DNA of 64,000 nt from Schizophyllum amplum (lineage: Eukaryota; Basidiomycota; Agaricomycetes; Agaricales; Schizophyllaceae), in contig VDMD01000084.1 of NCBI GenBank assembly GCA_007026445.1, forward strand, positions 1-64,000, written 5' to 3'. Both the position numbers and the translations under genes were made by a program. Positions 1-10,578 of this stretch are shown one piece after another. Positions within the stretch are counted from its first letter, which is position 1. Each line of letters opens with the position of its first letter. The notes under the pieces are model-generated. The model saw nothing but the letters and a program-made list of their open reading frames with translations. It was not told the DNA's origin and did no database searches.

Positions 1-59
1 TTCCAGGAAGAAAGGCAGCTCGTGCCTCGCCTCCTTTCTGAACTTGGGAGCATTGCTGC

Positions 60-479
60 TCATGGGATTGAACTTTGTAGCCATTTTGCTCGCAGTCCCG
101 GGTTTTTGGTTACTGGTTTGATAGAACAGTTCCTGAAGGGGTAGGTATAGCGGAGTTGAAGGTGATATCGGGAAGGGTGGGTTTCGTTCTGGAAGGGAAG
201 TTCTATATCAAGCAAAAGTTCGAAGCTAAGTAATTCAGAGAGACTGGGAACAGGAGAAGATTCTGATTCTGAAGAGAGAGGAGTCAAAGGTTCTGTATCT
301 GAAGGAACTGGAGAAGGATATGTAGGTTCGGGTGTTTGGTAGTTTGGTTGTTGTGAAGGATTAGTCTGGGTAGACTGACTCGCTTCGGGCTCTCGCGTTG
401 TATCGCGATTGCGCGATGCCTCGGCGCTCTCTTGGACTTCTTTGTAGAGGAGCCTCGTATGTCGTCTGGTAGAGGTCAA
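60..479 (-). CDS. Gag-like open frame of the retrotransposon
   Basis: A 139-residue open frame with a Ser/Pro/Glu-rich, low-complexity middle (around residues 45-85, with a PSPVPSDTEPLTPLSS stretch) downstream of the putative LTR. Such disordered leaders precede the gag core in many basidiomycete gypsy elements. No zinc knuckle is visible because the element is cut by the window edge. It could be a chance frame; the position after the LTR is the main support. Confidence 0.3.
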   Translation of the reverse strand: MTSTRRHTRLLYKEVQESAEASRNRDTTREPEASQSTQTNPSQQPNYQTPEPTYPSPVPSDTEPLTPLSSESESSPVPSLSELLSFELLLDIELPFQNETHPSRYHLQLRYTYPFRNCSIKPVTKNPGLRAKWLQSSIP

Positions 480-573
480 TGAGACGTCTCCGTTCCAGTC
501 CGAGCGGTATGAGGTTCGATTTACGTCCGGGAGGCGTGGTGGGCAAACTTTAGGCTTTCGGATGTGACGCTTT

Positions 574-782
574 TGTCAAGATATCCTCTGAGATTCGAAC
601 AACAGCGAATGTACGAGATGCGAGGCTTCACAGCAACTCTCGACCGCCCGTTCTTTTATAGATTCCCCCTCGCGGTGGGCTCCAGATAATATGCACGCGC
701 GCCTCGTGAACAAGAGCAGCGGGATAGAATCAATAGACACACACACACTAACCCCTAAATACACACAATAACTGTCTTGTCA
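574..782 (-). repeat. Putative LTR with promoter
   Basis: The segment begins TGACAAGACAG and ends ATATCTTGACA on the minus strand, the TG...CA form with short inverted ends expected of an LTR. A TATAAAAG box lies at about 653-660 (minus strand), well placed to drive transcription leftwards. A second LTR is not in the window, so the assignment rests on terminal structure alone. Confidence 0.4.
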
Positions 783-1930
783 AGCTCTTGTGCCCTGTGA
801 GGAGCTGCGAGTTGCGACTTGTATTGCTAAGGAAGAATCGAATAGAACTAGCACGCCTTTAGGTACTGGATAGGCTTCGACAGCAAGTAGTTCACTTCCG
901 TCTAGGTCTAACTGGGAAATTCTTATGTTGCAAAAGCGGAGCACGCCTTAGTCACACAAGTTTTGTGTTGCTTCTCAAAGAGGAGCCGGGTTTCTCAATG
1001 AGAGGCAGTAGGAGAACTGATAGTACGATGGTCTCGTCCCAAAAGTCGTCCCCCATCCCCTCGTACGCCAGGCCTTATATAGTTAGCGGGCCTACACCTG
1101 TGAGTCCACTGTCTTCCGCGCTACGCCGCGCTTTACTATGCATTCCTTGCGTAAGTTCGGCATTCTCGGTCGTTTCTATACGGTTGTCTTCCGCCTCTCC
1201 ATGCGGTATTTGTGGTCCAGAGTGGCCCTAAAGCCCTGCCGGAGACGGCACAGTGTTTGTTCCAGTTGGATTCGGGGGATATCTCCCCAAAGATACGACT
1301 TTGAGGGTTCCCTAGGACTTGTTTACAGCCGGGAGGCTGTGCCATAGCCGCTATCCTCCCAGTAATAGACCTCCCGCGGCGAAGCATCAGCTTCCGACTC
1401 GGTGTCTCGGGTATTGGCCATAAAGTCGAACCGTGGGAACTGACCCGGCGAGTGCCGCGCATGGTCAACCCCGGCGTTGCTTGTACCGCGAGACCTTAGC
1501 TCGTCCTTGTTCATAGTAACTAGTTCTATCTGGCTTCTGTGCATGCTTTTGGGCTATCATTGATATCGGTCCCCCTGTTCTTCTTGCTAGACAGGTCTGA
1601 TGAACGCGGCGAGTATGCGACTTAAGGCGAGATCTTCGATGTTTATCGGTAAGGAAACCCTGGTGGGCCTCCGGACTCGTAGGATGTGTCCCTAGACGGC
1701 GCGGAGTTGGTGACTGCCGTCCGCTGAGGCCTCGCTACTATCCTTATTATTTTATCTCTAAGTCGGTCTCTCCGTGAACACAGTACTCGCTATGAGTCCG
1801 AACGTCGCTCGGGTTCTTCCCGATGGATAACTGTCTCCTTAGGCTTATTGCTCATTATGCCGGCAAAACTAGTCCGTAATTATGGACGGCGTATTATCAG
1901 CGGCAAGGTAGCGACGAAGAGTAGGTGCTC
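783..1930. other. Intergenic, no clear gene
   Basis: No convincing exon was found. A 73-residue minus-strand frame at 1323-1544 is rich in charged residues and could be the C-terminal tail of the DUF6533 gene to its right, but the linking exon was not found. Confidence 0.4.
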
Positions 1931-3135
1931 ACTCACATAATATGTAAGTACGTGTGCGAAGTTCGTCAGGAGTAATATCCTGCGGAGGTGTAAGCGGCTC
2001 GCGGAACCCTCGGTCTGCCCTTCCGAAAGCCTAGTACGCACCCAAAATACAATGCACCTGGAGTAAGATCAGCCATAATCAATGTACTTCCAAGTCACTC
2101 ACCGTCTCGGAGCAGCAGGCGCGCGATCGGCATACGCGGCTGACGTACTGCTTGGAACGTCTTGTACGCGGTCAGGGTGAAGATGACGAAATCGTACGCA
2201 ATCAAGGCAAACCACACCGCTGTTTGTTCTGCAGTTGGTCGTCAGATACGCAGTGCAAGGTTGACGAGCGAGAAGTGATTGTCACATACGGCGCGCACTG
2301 CATGCCGATCAGTAATTTTCCCATCATCTTGGAAGGACGTAGAAAGATAGCGCGCCCACCTTTCTTCGGAGAACTGTAGCAGACAGGTTTTGGGGTTAGC
2401 GGTGTCGAGGTTTGTATTTTGAATAGCAAAAGCCCACTGCGATTGAGCACTTGATGATAAATGAAGTGACGTGCTCGGAGAGAGCTTGCTCACCGCGGCC
2501 ATAGCGACAACTACGACGAGGAGGAGTGAGAGCACACAAAGTACCCGCCAATCACGCCCGGATATTGCATAGGCGCGCTGCATCATCAAGGCTAAAATCA
2601 ATGATAATGAGTCAGTGAGTGCATCAATCGTTGGTCGCACGCACCGCAGACAGCAATGTGAATTCCGCCAACGAAGCACTGGCGGGCGTAGTGAAGAGGT
2701 GTGCATCTGGGTAGCGTAGATGATGGCCAACAGTCGGAGAGCGAAGGATGGACACTTACGCCTACACTTGCGTGTTGAGTATAGATCCTGAGGACATTCG
2801 ATGCAGAATGATACATACCTCGGGCGGTACCTCCCATAAATTGGACGCTACAGCAAAGAATCCGCCCAGGACGCCGAAGTAGCGAAAGACGAAGAATATA
2901 TGGGAGCTGAGCCTTTTGGGTCGACGCCATATATACTCGATCTCCGGCCCTGTATGCAGCGCACTTAGTACATCATATCCTGTGAAAGGTCGAATAGCTT
3001 ACCAAGCGTGATGATATAGTCGTACAGGAGAACAGCTGCTAAGACGCCCAAGCTAGGTCAAATGTCCCTGACAAGCCGGGGGCTGCAACGACTGACATAT
3101 ACCAGCTATTTGAAGGGCGCTGTTTACGAAACTGG
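1930..3135 (-). CDS. DUF6533 membrane protein, probably incomplete
   Basis: Several exons read leftwards match the plan of the basidiomycete DUF6533 family of multi-pass membrane proteins of unknown function. Exon at 3052-3003 gives a helix ending YDYIITL; after a GT-AG intron the exon 2949-2819 continues GPEIEYIWRRPKRLSS and a second helix. Later exons give a helix near 2590-2484 (AYAISGRDWRVLCVLSLLL), another near 2230-2103 ending in LLLRDG, and ILLLTNFAHVLTYY near 1985-1937. The same blocks, in the same order, occur in the complete paralogue at 23.5-25.2 kb. The usual last helix and the SRLMLNLH motif were not found here, and the start exon is uncertain, so this copy may be decayed. The DUF6533 assignment is from recognised motifs, not a search. 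Confidence 0.6.
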
Positions 3136-4149
3136 AGTTTTCATCGTCAGTAGGGGTTAAACATTGTAGGAACTCGCACCGACAGGGACTGGGATACGGT
3201 GTCTTGGTCAACAGGGCCACTCATGGCTTGGATGGTAGATTTGGGGGAAGCGAGGAAGAGGCTATATACCGGCAAGTAAGGTCCACAGCAGCTATGATAG
3301 CCGGTCTTCGGTGCGCTATACCTGTAATGAAGCCGACGTCCATGGCACGGTGCATGATGAAGAGCACCGGCTGAGGTGGCAAAGCGCTGAGAAGATGCAC
3401 ACTGCAAGCGTACAATGGCTAGATAACCAAGAGTGTGCATACATGGTTTGAGAAGCCGGTTGGTCCCGCGGCTGACTGAGATGGATTGGATAACCTGCAC
3501 GGCCTCCATTGGAACGAAATGACGAAGATCAGTGACCGTACTAGTTTTCTGATACGCGGGTAACCCAGGGGTGAAGACGGGACATGCAGCACGGATATAA
3601 AGATTGATATTGAGCCTGTATGCAACGCGCCATTTTTTTGGAGCGAGAGAGCGTTGCGTTCAACGTGCAGCACTGAGTCACCTGTGCGAGGTCTGATGAA
3701 TCGGGCCGGCGGACCGGTTCTCGAGGGCAGGTCAATTGCTCGGTCCGGGTTGGGGCCCGTGCTCGATGCGCCTTCGTCCTCAACAAGAATCGCATACTCC
3801 ATCGGCCCCATGAACATATTGTCGACATAGAGCATGCAATACATTGCTTTTCTACCGCCTGTTGATTGATTCTGTGGCCTGCATTGGACAGCAAGTTGGA
3901 TGAAGGCAAGCTGCGACCTGGAGAGGGCTTGCGCGAGACTCTGGCAGTTCCGTCATTGGTTCGGGTGCGTCCTTGCCTCTCACGGCAGTTGGCTACGTTA
4001 ACTGACCAACGTGCAGCTCTGCATACACGGCAGATATACGTGCGTGTATGTTCTCAGTTCTACACGAACATAGACTCGGATGTCGATCGGCTCGTAGCGT
4101 TTTGCTCTTCCCTGCCTTCCCATCTCCTCACTCCTGCCCATATTCCGCC
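3136..4149. other. Intergenic, unassigned frames
   Basis: Short minus-strand frames (3419-3844 and 3541-3909) and a plus-strand frame from 3866 are present but show no motif I recognise and no consistent splice pattern. No RNA gene or repeat was seen. Confidence 0.35.
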
Positions 4150-4272
4150 ATGCTCCCCGCCCAGTCGAATCCTAGCGCCCCGTACGACTCTTCGGAGAGT
4201 TCCCTACGCAGTAACACCATCTTCGCCCTCATTGACATGAAGCTCCGGAAAACGAGGATCGCTGCTACTTAG
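4150..4272 (+). pseudogene. Short frame ending at a transposon, possible broken gene
   Basis: A 40-codon frame starting ATG at 4150 (MLPAQSNPSAPYDSSESS...) ends three bases before the left end of the TIR element. On the far side of the element, another open frame begins at once (8624-8804, starting LDPDALPMPFKILTPSG). The two could be parts of one gene split by the insertion, but the left part ends in its own TAG, so an intron or later mutation would have to be assumed. No function is suggested. Confidence 0.25.
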
Positions 4273-4545
4273 ATTAGGGTGTTTCACGTTCAGTCCCAAG
4301 CCGTTTTTCAGAGCGTTTTTCGAGGCGTTTTCCGTGTCCGTTTTCGATACCGTTTTTCGACAGCGTGACAGCTGACAAATCAAGTGAGCGCGAAAAAGGC
4401 ACGAAAAACTCCCGAAAAATGGTCAAAAACGACTCTCGACCGCTTTCCGGGCGTTTTTTGGCCGTTTTTCGCCCGTTTTTCGTGCCCCGCAGCTTTGTCA
4501 GCACTGTGACGCCCTGTGACATGCCTCAAAACGCCCTCGAAAAAG

Positions 4546-4627
4546 ACTAAACGCTATCCGCCAGCAAGTTCAGCGTCACGTGACCGGCCCGCCCCGCCGT
4601 CCTCTCACGCCACATGATGCCTTACGC
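4546..4627 (+). repeat. Left terminal inverted repeat, MULE copy 1
   Basis: 82 bp, complementary to 8468-8550 except for one missing C in the run near 4557 (CTATCCGCC instead of CTATCCCGCC). It contains the palindrome GTCACGTGAC. Confidence 0.95.
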
Positions 4628-4690
4628 CGCTGTTGATCGTCACGTGCTGCCTGTCTTTGCCTCTCGCTGCCGCGCAACACTGCCGTGACT

Positions 4691-7600
4691 ATGGACGCCT
4701 CTCTCCCACCTCCGGAAGCCCCGAAGCACCTCTGTCAGACATGCCATAGGCCGCTACCGTCATCATCATACAAGTCATATATTGACAAGCGGACGGGACT
4801 CTCCGCACTGTCGAAGAGCTGCCTGACATGTGCGCAAAAGAATGCGGCGAAGGCCAAACAGCGGCGCGCTGCCAAGAAGGTTAACGGCAATGCAGAACCA
4901 AGCGAAGGTTCACACGCGCCAGACGAGAACAGCAGGCCGGCGGCAGGAACACAGCGCCGAGAAGACCCCGAGTTTGAGAACGTCGGCGACATCGCCCCAA
5001 TCAGCATACGCTCGCTGATGGACTTCCTCGACGGCCGTGAGAACGTGTTCCGCGTCTGGGCGCGTGTCCAGGAGGAGTCAGTTGAAGGGAAAGCCTTGCG
5101 TGATCGGGCCGACAGGCTTGCCGAGAGCATTGGGGAGTGCTTGAAGTACCGGTTTATGTGCGTCTGCCCTGTTCTTGCAGTTAGCTCCTGCTGATGCTTG
5201 CACCTAGCTATACCTCGAAATATGTATCTAAAGAAGAGCCCTGGACCCGATTCGTGTACCACTGTGCGCAGCTGAGGTCACGGCAGCGTGCTTCTTGCAA
5301 GTCAGATTCAAAGAAGCAATGCGACAAAGGCTCTATGATTACCTTTGATTGTGATGGCTGGCTACATATCGTCGTCTGGGAAGACGCAGAGCCGGCGTCG
5401 ATCAGCATCAAGCACGACAACGACCACATCCCTTACTGGAGAATTGACGTGCCCAAAAATGTTCAAGACTACGTGCGCGCGCATCCGGAGATGCGGCCCA
5501 ATCAGGTGTGTGTTGTTCTCGCGCGAATTGAATGCCCCGTTGACAAGTCGACAGCTGTACAGTGCGATCAATGAGAAGTTCGGCATCCAGCAGTTCTCAC
5601 GCAAGTCTATCTACAACCTCTGGGCCGAGCGCGAACAGCAAAAATGGCGACTCGACCCCGATCCAGTAGTGTCCGCGCAGAAGCTGATCGACGCAGCTGT
5701 AGCCGTGCGCTGGGGGAACGGCGACAGCACGTACAGTGTACAGTCCGTACCGTTACCGCATAATGATGGTGTTGATGCATTGGCATTCTCAATGCCGGAG
5801 ATCCTGCGTAAATGGGGCGGGAAAATCCGTGAGATTGCGTTAGACTCGGCATGTGAGTTCTTGATTGAATGCACCAAGCCCGTCGATCTCACGCTGATTG
5901 AAGGGAACACGAACGGCTTGGGTTACGAGATCTATGCCATACTGGGCGAGGTCTGCGGCTCGGGCTGTCCCCTCGCCTATCTCTTCATCAATATCAGTGC
6001 GCCACAAGCTAAGGGCACTAAAGAGGACTATGTCCGCGCCGTTCTGCGCCATCTACGGGAAGTTTGGAATATACGCGCATCTGTCACCTTGTCCGACAAG
6101 GACTGGTCAGAGATCAATGCCTGTCTGGCTGAATATCCGCAAGCTAAGCACCAGCTTTGTTTCTGGCACGGTATTCGAGCACTCAAAAAGCGGCTTCCCA
6201 TCAAAGACCGTGCACCGGCCTTCTACGACGTCGAATCAGCAATGAAAGAATTCAGTTGGATTGAACGCGACTTTGTACCCGTTGCCCAGATCAACTCGAC
6301 CGTTGGGGTGAGCTTTATGTTGTCGTGCCCGTCGCTTTACTCACATGCTCGGTTTAATTTAGGAAATGGCGGCACCCGCCCAGCCCATGACGAAGAAATT
6401 ACTGACGTTAAATGTTATATTTGCGGGAAAATCTCTCAGTCAAGCGCCACCGCCCTCGCAGCCCGCCATGGCACCGCCTCTGCCTGCCGCCGAACCTCCA
6501 CTTGTGCAATCCGGACTCCCGCCACCATCACAAAAAAAGCTGACGCTGCTCTTGAATGGGATCAGGCAGTCGACGATCTCCGTATATCGGCGGGACCCCG
6601 CGCGCGGGGACGGTGGTGATGAAGATGACGCCGATTGCGCAGATGATGAGGAGGCGGACAGTGATGATGAAGACGAACGAGGTCAGCTCCTATGCATGGT
6701 TGAGCGGCACACCGACAATCTCGAGGCCGACATTGTGGATGCTCCGGACTGGACTGTCGAGCCAGGGGAGAAGAAATCGAAGGACCCCACATATATCTTC
6801 TGTCCCGCCGAGCATCGCAGACAGCTAATCCGGCTATTCATCAAACATTTCTGCCTTCACCCCTCATTTCCGGAACGCGAGCGCGGCTTCCAGTCTGCCG
6901 AAACGATCCGTGCGAACTCCGTTTACGACATGTATACATTCTGCCATGCGCGCGGCCTACGCGAAGTGTGGGGATACATGTGGACCAACTGGTATCAGCC
7001 GAGGCGCTGGGTGCTATGGGCGCGCTCGACCTCCCCGCGCGTCTCACGGTTGCGCACAATGATGACCGTTGAGAACTTTTGGAAACAGCTGAAGCATAAT
7101 CACCTCCACCATCTCATTCATCCTCGCCTCGACCACCTCGTGTATATCCTTATTCATCACGTCACCCCTGGATACCTCTCTTCTACAGAGTTCCTCATGG
7201 ACGACTACCGCATCGGCAGGTCGAAGAGCCTCACATCAATGCAGAAATACTTCAAGTCCAGCTGGGAAAAGCTCGAAAATGCGGCCATCAGCTCGAAGAC
7301 GTACACGACCGATGTCGCAAAGTGGACATGCAACTGCGGGCGTCAAAAATACCACGCTTATCACCTTTGCAAACACCTCGTACAAGCTGTCGAGCCGCCT
7401 CCGAAAACCTTCTGGCAGCAAGTCGTCCGCAGACGCGTCACCCCCCTGTACCGCCATCCCGTGCTTGTCCCTCGCGGCTCAGCACACGGCCTTTTCATTG
7501 ATCCCGACGATGGCTCAATCACAGACGGCGACGATAATTTGTGGTCAGGCGACGTCCGACTTCTCGAGCACGGCCGCTGGCGTGAGATCTTCGGCGGGCC

Positions 7601-8253
7601 ACGACGCAACGGTACCGGCTCGGACCAGCAACCCAAAGGGGATGCAGTGACGAACGCGGCGACTGCATCCCCCCACGACCACAACGACAGGCTCACCCTG
7701 CCTCCGCCCAACATGCCCGAGTACGAAGGAGGCGTCAGTGACGATGAGGACGAGCGCGAGGTGCGTCTCACACGCACAGCGCATTTTCGCTTGCTAACCC
7801 CACAACTGCAGCTAGAAGAAGCGGCAGAGAACTCGCGCAACCTCGCGCGCAGATTGCGGGAGGCTGCTGACCTCATCGACGAGCAGAATAACTTGCCCCT
7901 CGAGAAGAAGAAGCTCTTCGTCCTGGGGTTGAAGCGCAAGAACGTCGGCAGAGATGTCGTGCGCTTGGCGGACGACATGCGGCACGCGAAGTCCACCGGT
8001 CGCACGCGCGACACTACCTGGACGAGCACGAAGGCCCCGCCTCGGAAGCGCCAGCGCACGGCGAACCTCATGGGCTATCACCCGTCATCCTCCCCAGCGC
8101 CGTCTACCCGCGCACCGAGCAACGCGCCGCCCTCATCTCCGCCTCGTGCACCATCTATCATCGACATTGATCAGCTGGATTCGGATGACTTCCAGGTACG
8201 TCCTCCTGGTGCCTCCCAGATTTCTCAACTGACATTCATCCTAGTTATCGTAG
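4691..8253 (+). CDS. MULE transposase, five exons, intact
   Basis: Exons 4691-5157, 5208-5505, 5555-6307, 6363-8195 and 8245-8253 join in phase to give 1,119 residues; introns are 50, 49, 55 and 49 bases with GT-AG borders. The protein cuts and joins the element's ends. An N-terminal Cys2-Cys2 pair (CQTC...CLTC, residues about 15-52) followed by a basic stretch probably binds DNA. The MULE catalytic core is in exon 3, with acidic residues in IALDSACEF and LSDKDWSEINACL followed by CFWH. A SWIM zinc finger (CNC...CKH) lies in exon 4 near 7328-7371. The C-terminus is low-complexity and basic. The ATG at 4691 is chosen because the frame upstream lacks another ATG. The transposase class is certain; activity is not shown. 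Confidence 0.92.
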
Positions 8254-8467
8254 CTCTTGATTGCCCTTGTACTACATACACACCCTTTACCTGATCCCGC
8301 TGTACTTGTCCTCTACTATGCACCAATTCAAGCTTGTCCCCACCACTGCATTCACAGATATGGTATCTAAGAGGCCTGTCTCGAGGTCACTAATGCCCCT
8401 TACAAACGATAGACGACGAGCAGAAGCCCACGGTAAGGCAGAACGCCGCCGACGGCCTTGTAACTGC

Positions 8468-8550
8468 GCGTAAGGCATCATGTGGCGTGAGAGGACGGCG
8501 GGGCGGGCCGGTCACGTGACGCTGAACTTGCTGGCGGGATAGCGTTTAGT
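8468..8550 (-). repeat. Right terminal inverted repeat, MULE copy 1
   Basis: 83 bp, from GCGTAAGGCATC to GCGTTTAGT, complementary to the left end; identical to the right end of copy 2. Confidence 0.95.
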
Positions 8551-8623
8551 TCGAAAAAGGCCTCGAAAAACGGCCCGAAAAGCGACTCAAAAAACGTCCA
8601 GGACTCCATCGTGAAACACCCTA

Positions 8624-9485
8624 TTGGATCCCGACGCGTTACCTATGCCCTTCAAGATTCTCACCCCTTCCGGACCTCCAGCACTCAGATCATACATTCA
8701 CCGGCGTCGATCAGCGTCTACCTTTCCCCACCGCCCTCTAGCTCAGGCCTCGCGTGCACGATGGGTGCTTGATTGCTTAAGAATGCCTCACTTCCTGCTT
8801 TGAAGCTCGGGCGCTCGAGGCTGTCGGGTCGCTCAAGCCCCAGCTCGTCATCTACGCTGCCACGGACACTGTCGACCTCACCGACAGCAACATCGACCTC
8901 AACGGCAAGGACGCTATCAATCTCGGATATAAAGTTCCCGCCGCCTGATTCGGCAAGAGCTTTATCGTCTGCGCCAGCAAGAACGACACCACCTACGACA
9001 TCAACTTTACGACAGCGAGGTCGACGTCGGCCCTGGTGCACGACGAGGCTCATATACTGACGTCGGCGCCGGCAGGGCCCGAATGTTGTCCTGGTCGGCG
9101 AGACGATCTCCTACCTACCTCGACGAGAAGAACATCATTAGTCTCGTTATAGGGCGCCCGTCGTCATTGACAACTTCGACCGCCATGATGAGGACGACGA
9201 CAAGTGCACCATCGGGCTCGACGACAAGGCCGGCAGATCTTCCGAAACGTCGATCGCACTGTCGACCTCGACCTCGACAATATCATCGGCCTCGTCCGCA
9301 CCATCGACCTCGATCTCGACCTCGAGCTCGACCTCGACCGCACCATGGGTCTCGACCTCAATCTCAACCCGCTGTCCACGACGAAGGCGTGCAAGGTCAC
9401 GGTCATCTACCTCTTCGCCGGTCCGTGCCTGTGTCCGCCCAATCCTCAGTCGCACTCGGTGAGCAGCCTCGCCGGTCTACGATAG
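8624..9485 (+). pseudogene. Decayed coding sequence with Asp-Leu repeats
   Basis: Coding-like stretches occur in shifting frames with stops between them. From 8800 one frame reads a fairly ordered segment including DLTDSNIDLNGKDAINLG, meets a TGA near 8947, then resumes with FGKSFIVCASKNDTTYDINF. From 9240 to 9375 a different frame consists of repeated GACCTCGACCTCGA units coding for alternating Asp and Leu. It ends in a hydrophobic segment VTVIYLFAGPC. I do not recognise the family. Stops and frame changes over 800 bases point to a pseudogene whose centre has grown by slippage. Confidence 0.35.
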
Positions 9486-9582
9486 CTTCTTGCCGGTCTA
9501 CGATAGCTTGAGTGTGCTGTACGCCCCGTACTCACTGCCCTCCCAGCCGCACGGCGATCGCTGATCACGCTTTTCGGGTCTT

Positions 9583-9785
9583 ACGCTCGCTCAGCCTCGG
9601 ACGCTCGCCCAGCCTAGGAATGGGCGCTCGCCCAGCCCAGGAATCGGACGCGCTGCGTAGAATGGTCAGCTCGGAGGTTGACGTCGTGCTCGTGGCATGC
9701 GTGGCATCCTACGCTCAGCCGTCGGCGTCATCCTACGCTCAGCGCGTCGGCGTCATCCTACGCTCAGCGTCGCGTCATGCTACCC
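9583..9785. repeat. Short tandem repeats
   Basis: Two small arrays: about three copies of an 18-22 base GACGCTCGCCCAGCC unit at 9583-9645, and three copies of a 24-27 base unit built on GCATCCTACGCTCAGC at 9706-9778. Two copies of GCCGGTCTACGATAGCTT lie just upstream (9472-9508). Confidence 0.6.
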
Positions 9786-10329
9786 TCCGAGACTCGTGAT
9801 ATCGAAGTGGGCGGTCATGCGTTGAAGCCGACGTTCAGACTCCAGTACGTGTCCCTTTTCGCAGAACTGGTTATCTCATGGCCGCGGCGCGTCCTCGGCT
9901 TGAGGCTTATTGTGCGCGAGACGCCTTGCGTGACTCAACGGTCTTCGCGAATTCAATGCAATTTTGAGGCGCTAACCGATCTCGTAGGGTTCTAGCTCTC
10001 TATGACGGATGGTCCGATGATCTGTTGCTGGTCTCGTTATGCTTCCTACGAGGCAGCGAATGCAGATGCGGGCTGCATCTCTCGAGCGTCTTTCCCCATC
10101 CAACAGCGTCCTCGTGCTCCGTCTCGCGAGCGAGGACCAGGAGAGCCTCGTCTCAAGAGCAAGGACCAGGGGAGCGAACTTTGTTAGGAAGGGTTTTGCT
10201 GGAGGAGGTAAGCGAGTTAGTGCTTGCGCGCAGAAGGGCCTTATTGATGGAAACGTACTTGTTAGCTGCTCTGATTCGGCGCCCCATGAGCTCGCGAACG
10301 GACGTAAGCTGTGTGTGGTCTAGTCGTGC
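9786..10329. other. Intergenic, nothing recognised
   Basis: Several overlapping frames exist but none has a start, splice sites and motif that agree. A direct repeat of AGAGCCTCG/AGGACCAGG-type words lies near 10125-10170. Confidence 0.4.
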
Positions 10330-10578
10330 TGTGATCCTCGGACCCGTTGCGCCACAATTGTCTGCATTTTTTGTCGCATGCGCAATTCATAGCGAGTCAT
10401 GATAATAAAAAGCTTCTCACAGCCTCAGGTCAGAGCACGTCGTGTTGTAACCCTTATAAGCGCTCGCTTGCAGCCTGGTCATTTCCATTCTTTCCTCTTT
10501 CCCGTCATCCTCGCTGCCGCTCACCGTCGATAGACACTCACAGTCACCCATCGTCAACAGTCACTCCTCATCTCAACA
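10330..10578 (+). promoter_or_regulatory. Promoter of F-box gene at 10.6 kb, shared with the 40.8 kb pseudogene
   Basis: A block starting GGACCCGTTGCGCCACAA (about 10338) and containing CATGCGCA, GCGAGTCA and TATAAGCGC (10455-10465) can be aligned with the sequence upstream of the F-box pseudogene at 40,766 (minus strand). A TATA-like TTATAAGCG lies about 120 bases before the ATG, followed by a pyrimidine-rich tract typical of fungal leaders. The functional role is inferred from position and from the shared sequence. Confidence 0.5.

Larger units (their letters stand above)
1..782 (-). mobile_element. LTR retrotransposon, 5' end only
   Basis: Read on the minus strand, this stretch starts with a putative 209-bp LTR, passes through a leader of about 95 bases and enters a gag-like open frame; the rest of the element lies beyond the left edge. 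The LTR is bounded by TG...CA and near-inverted ends (TGACAAGA and TCTTGACA). A short second start just past the gag-like stop gives a peptide beginning MSSNAPKFRKE, which resembles the start of fungal Ty3/gypsy gag, so a frameshift or recoding may join the two. No protease or reverse transcriptase is in view, so the superfamily is inference. Confidence 0.45.
4546..8550 (+). mobile_element. Mutator-like (MULE) DNA transposon, copy 1, intact gene
   Basis: A 4,005-bp element bounded by 82/83-bp terminal inverted repeats beginning ACTAAACGCTATC and flanked by a 9-bp target duplication TCGAAAAAG (4537-4545 and 8551-8559). It sits inside the TIR element described above. Long inverted repeats, a 9-10 bp duplication and a MULE transposase with a SWIM finger define the Mutator superfamily. 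It differs from copy 2 at 17.3 kb by eight substitutions and two 1-bp indels. The transposase frame is open in this copy, so it may be autonomous; its left repeat lacks one C. Confidence 0.95.
4275..8623. mobile_element. 335-bp TIR element (MITE-like), split by a MULE
   Basis: The ends are exact inverted copies of TAGGGTGTTTCACG (4275-4288 and 8610-8623). Taking the outer TA as the target duplication, the element is GGGTGTTTCACG...CGTGAAACACCC. Without the 4,005-bp MULE and its 9-bp duplication, it is about 335 bp. Its ends extend as imperfect inverted repeats of about 60 bp built from CGTTTTTCG-type motifs, and an inner palindrome lies around 4396-4490. There is no coding capacity, so it is a non-autonomous element. 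The TA duplication suggests mobilisation by a Tc1/mariner-type transposase, which is inference. Confidence 0.7.

Noticed and set aside
4735..5262. Minus-strand 175-codon frame opposite the first MULE exon
   Set aside because: It is a shadow of the transposase exons; the plus strand has the Cys pairs, matching introns and the link to the catalytic core.
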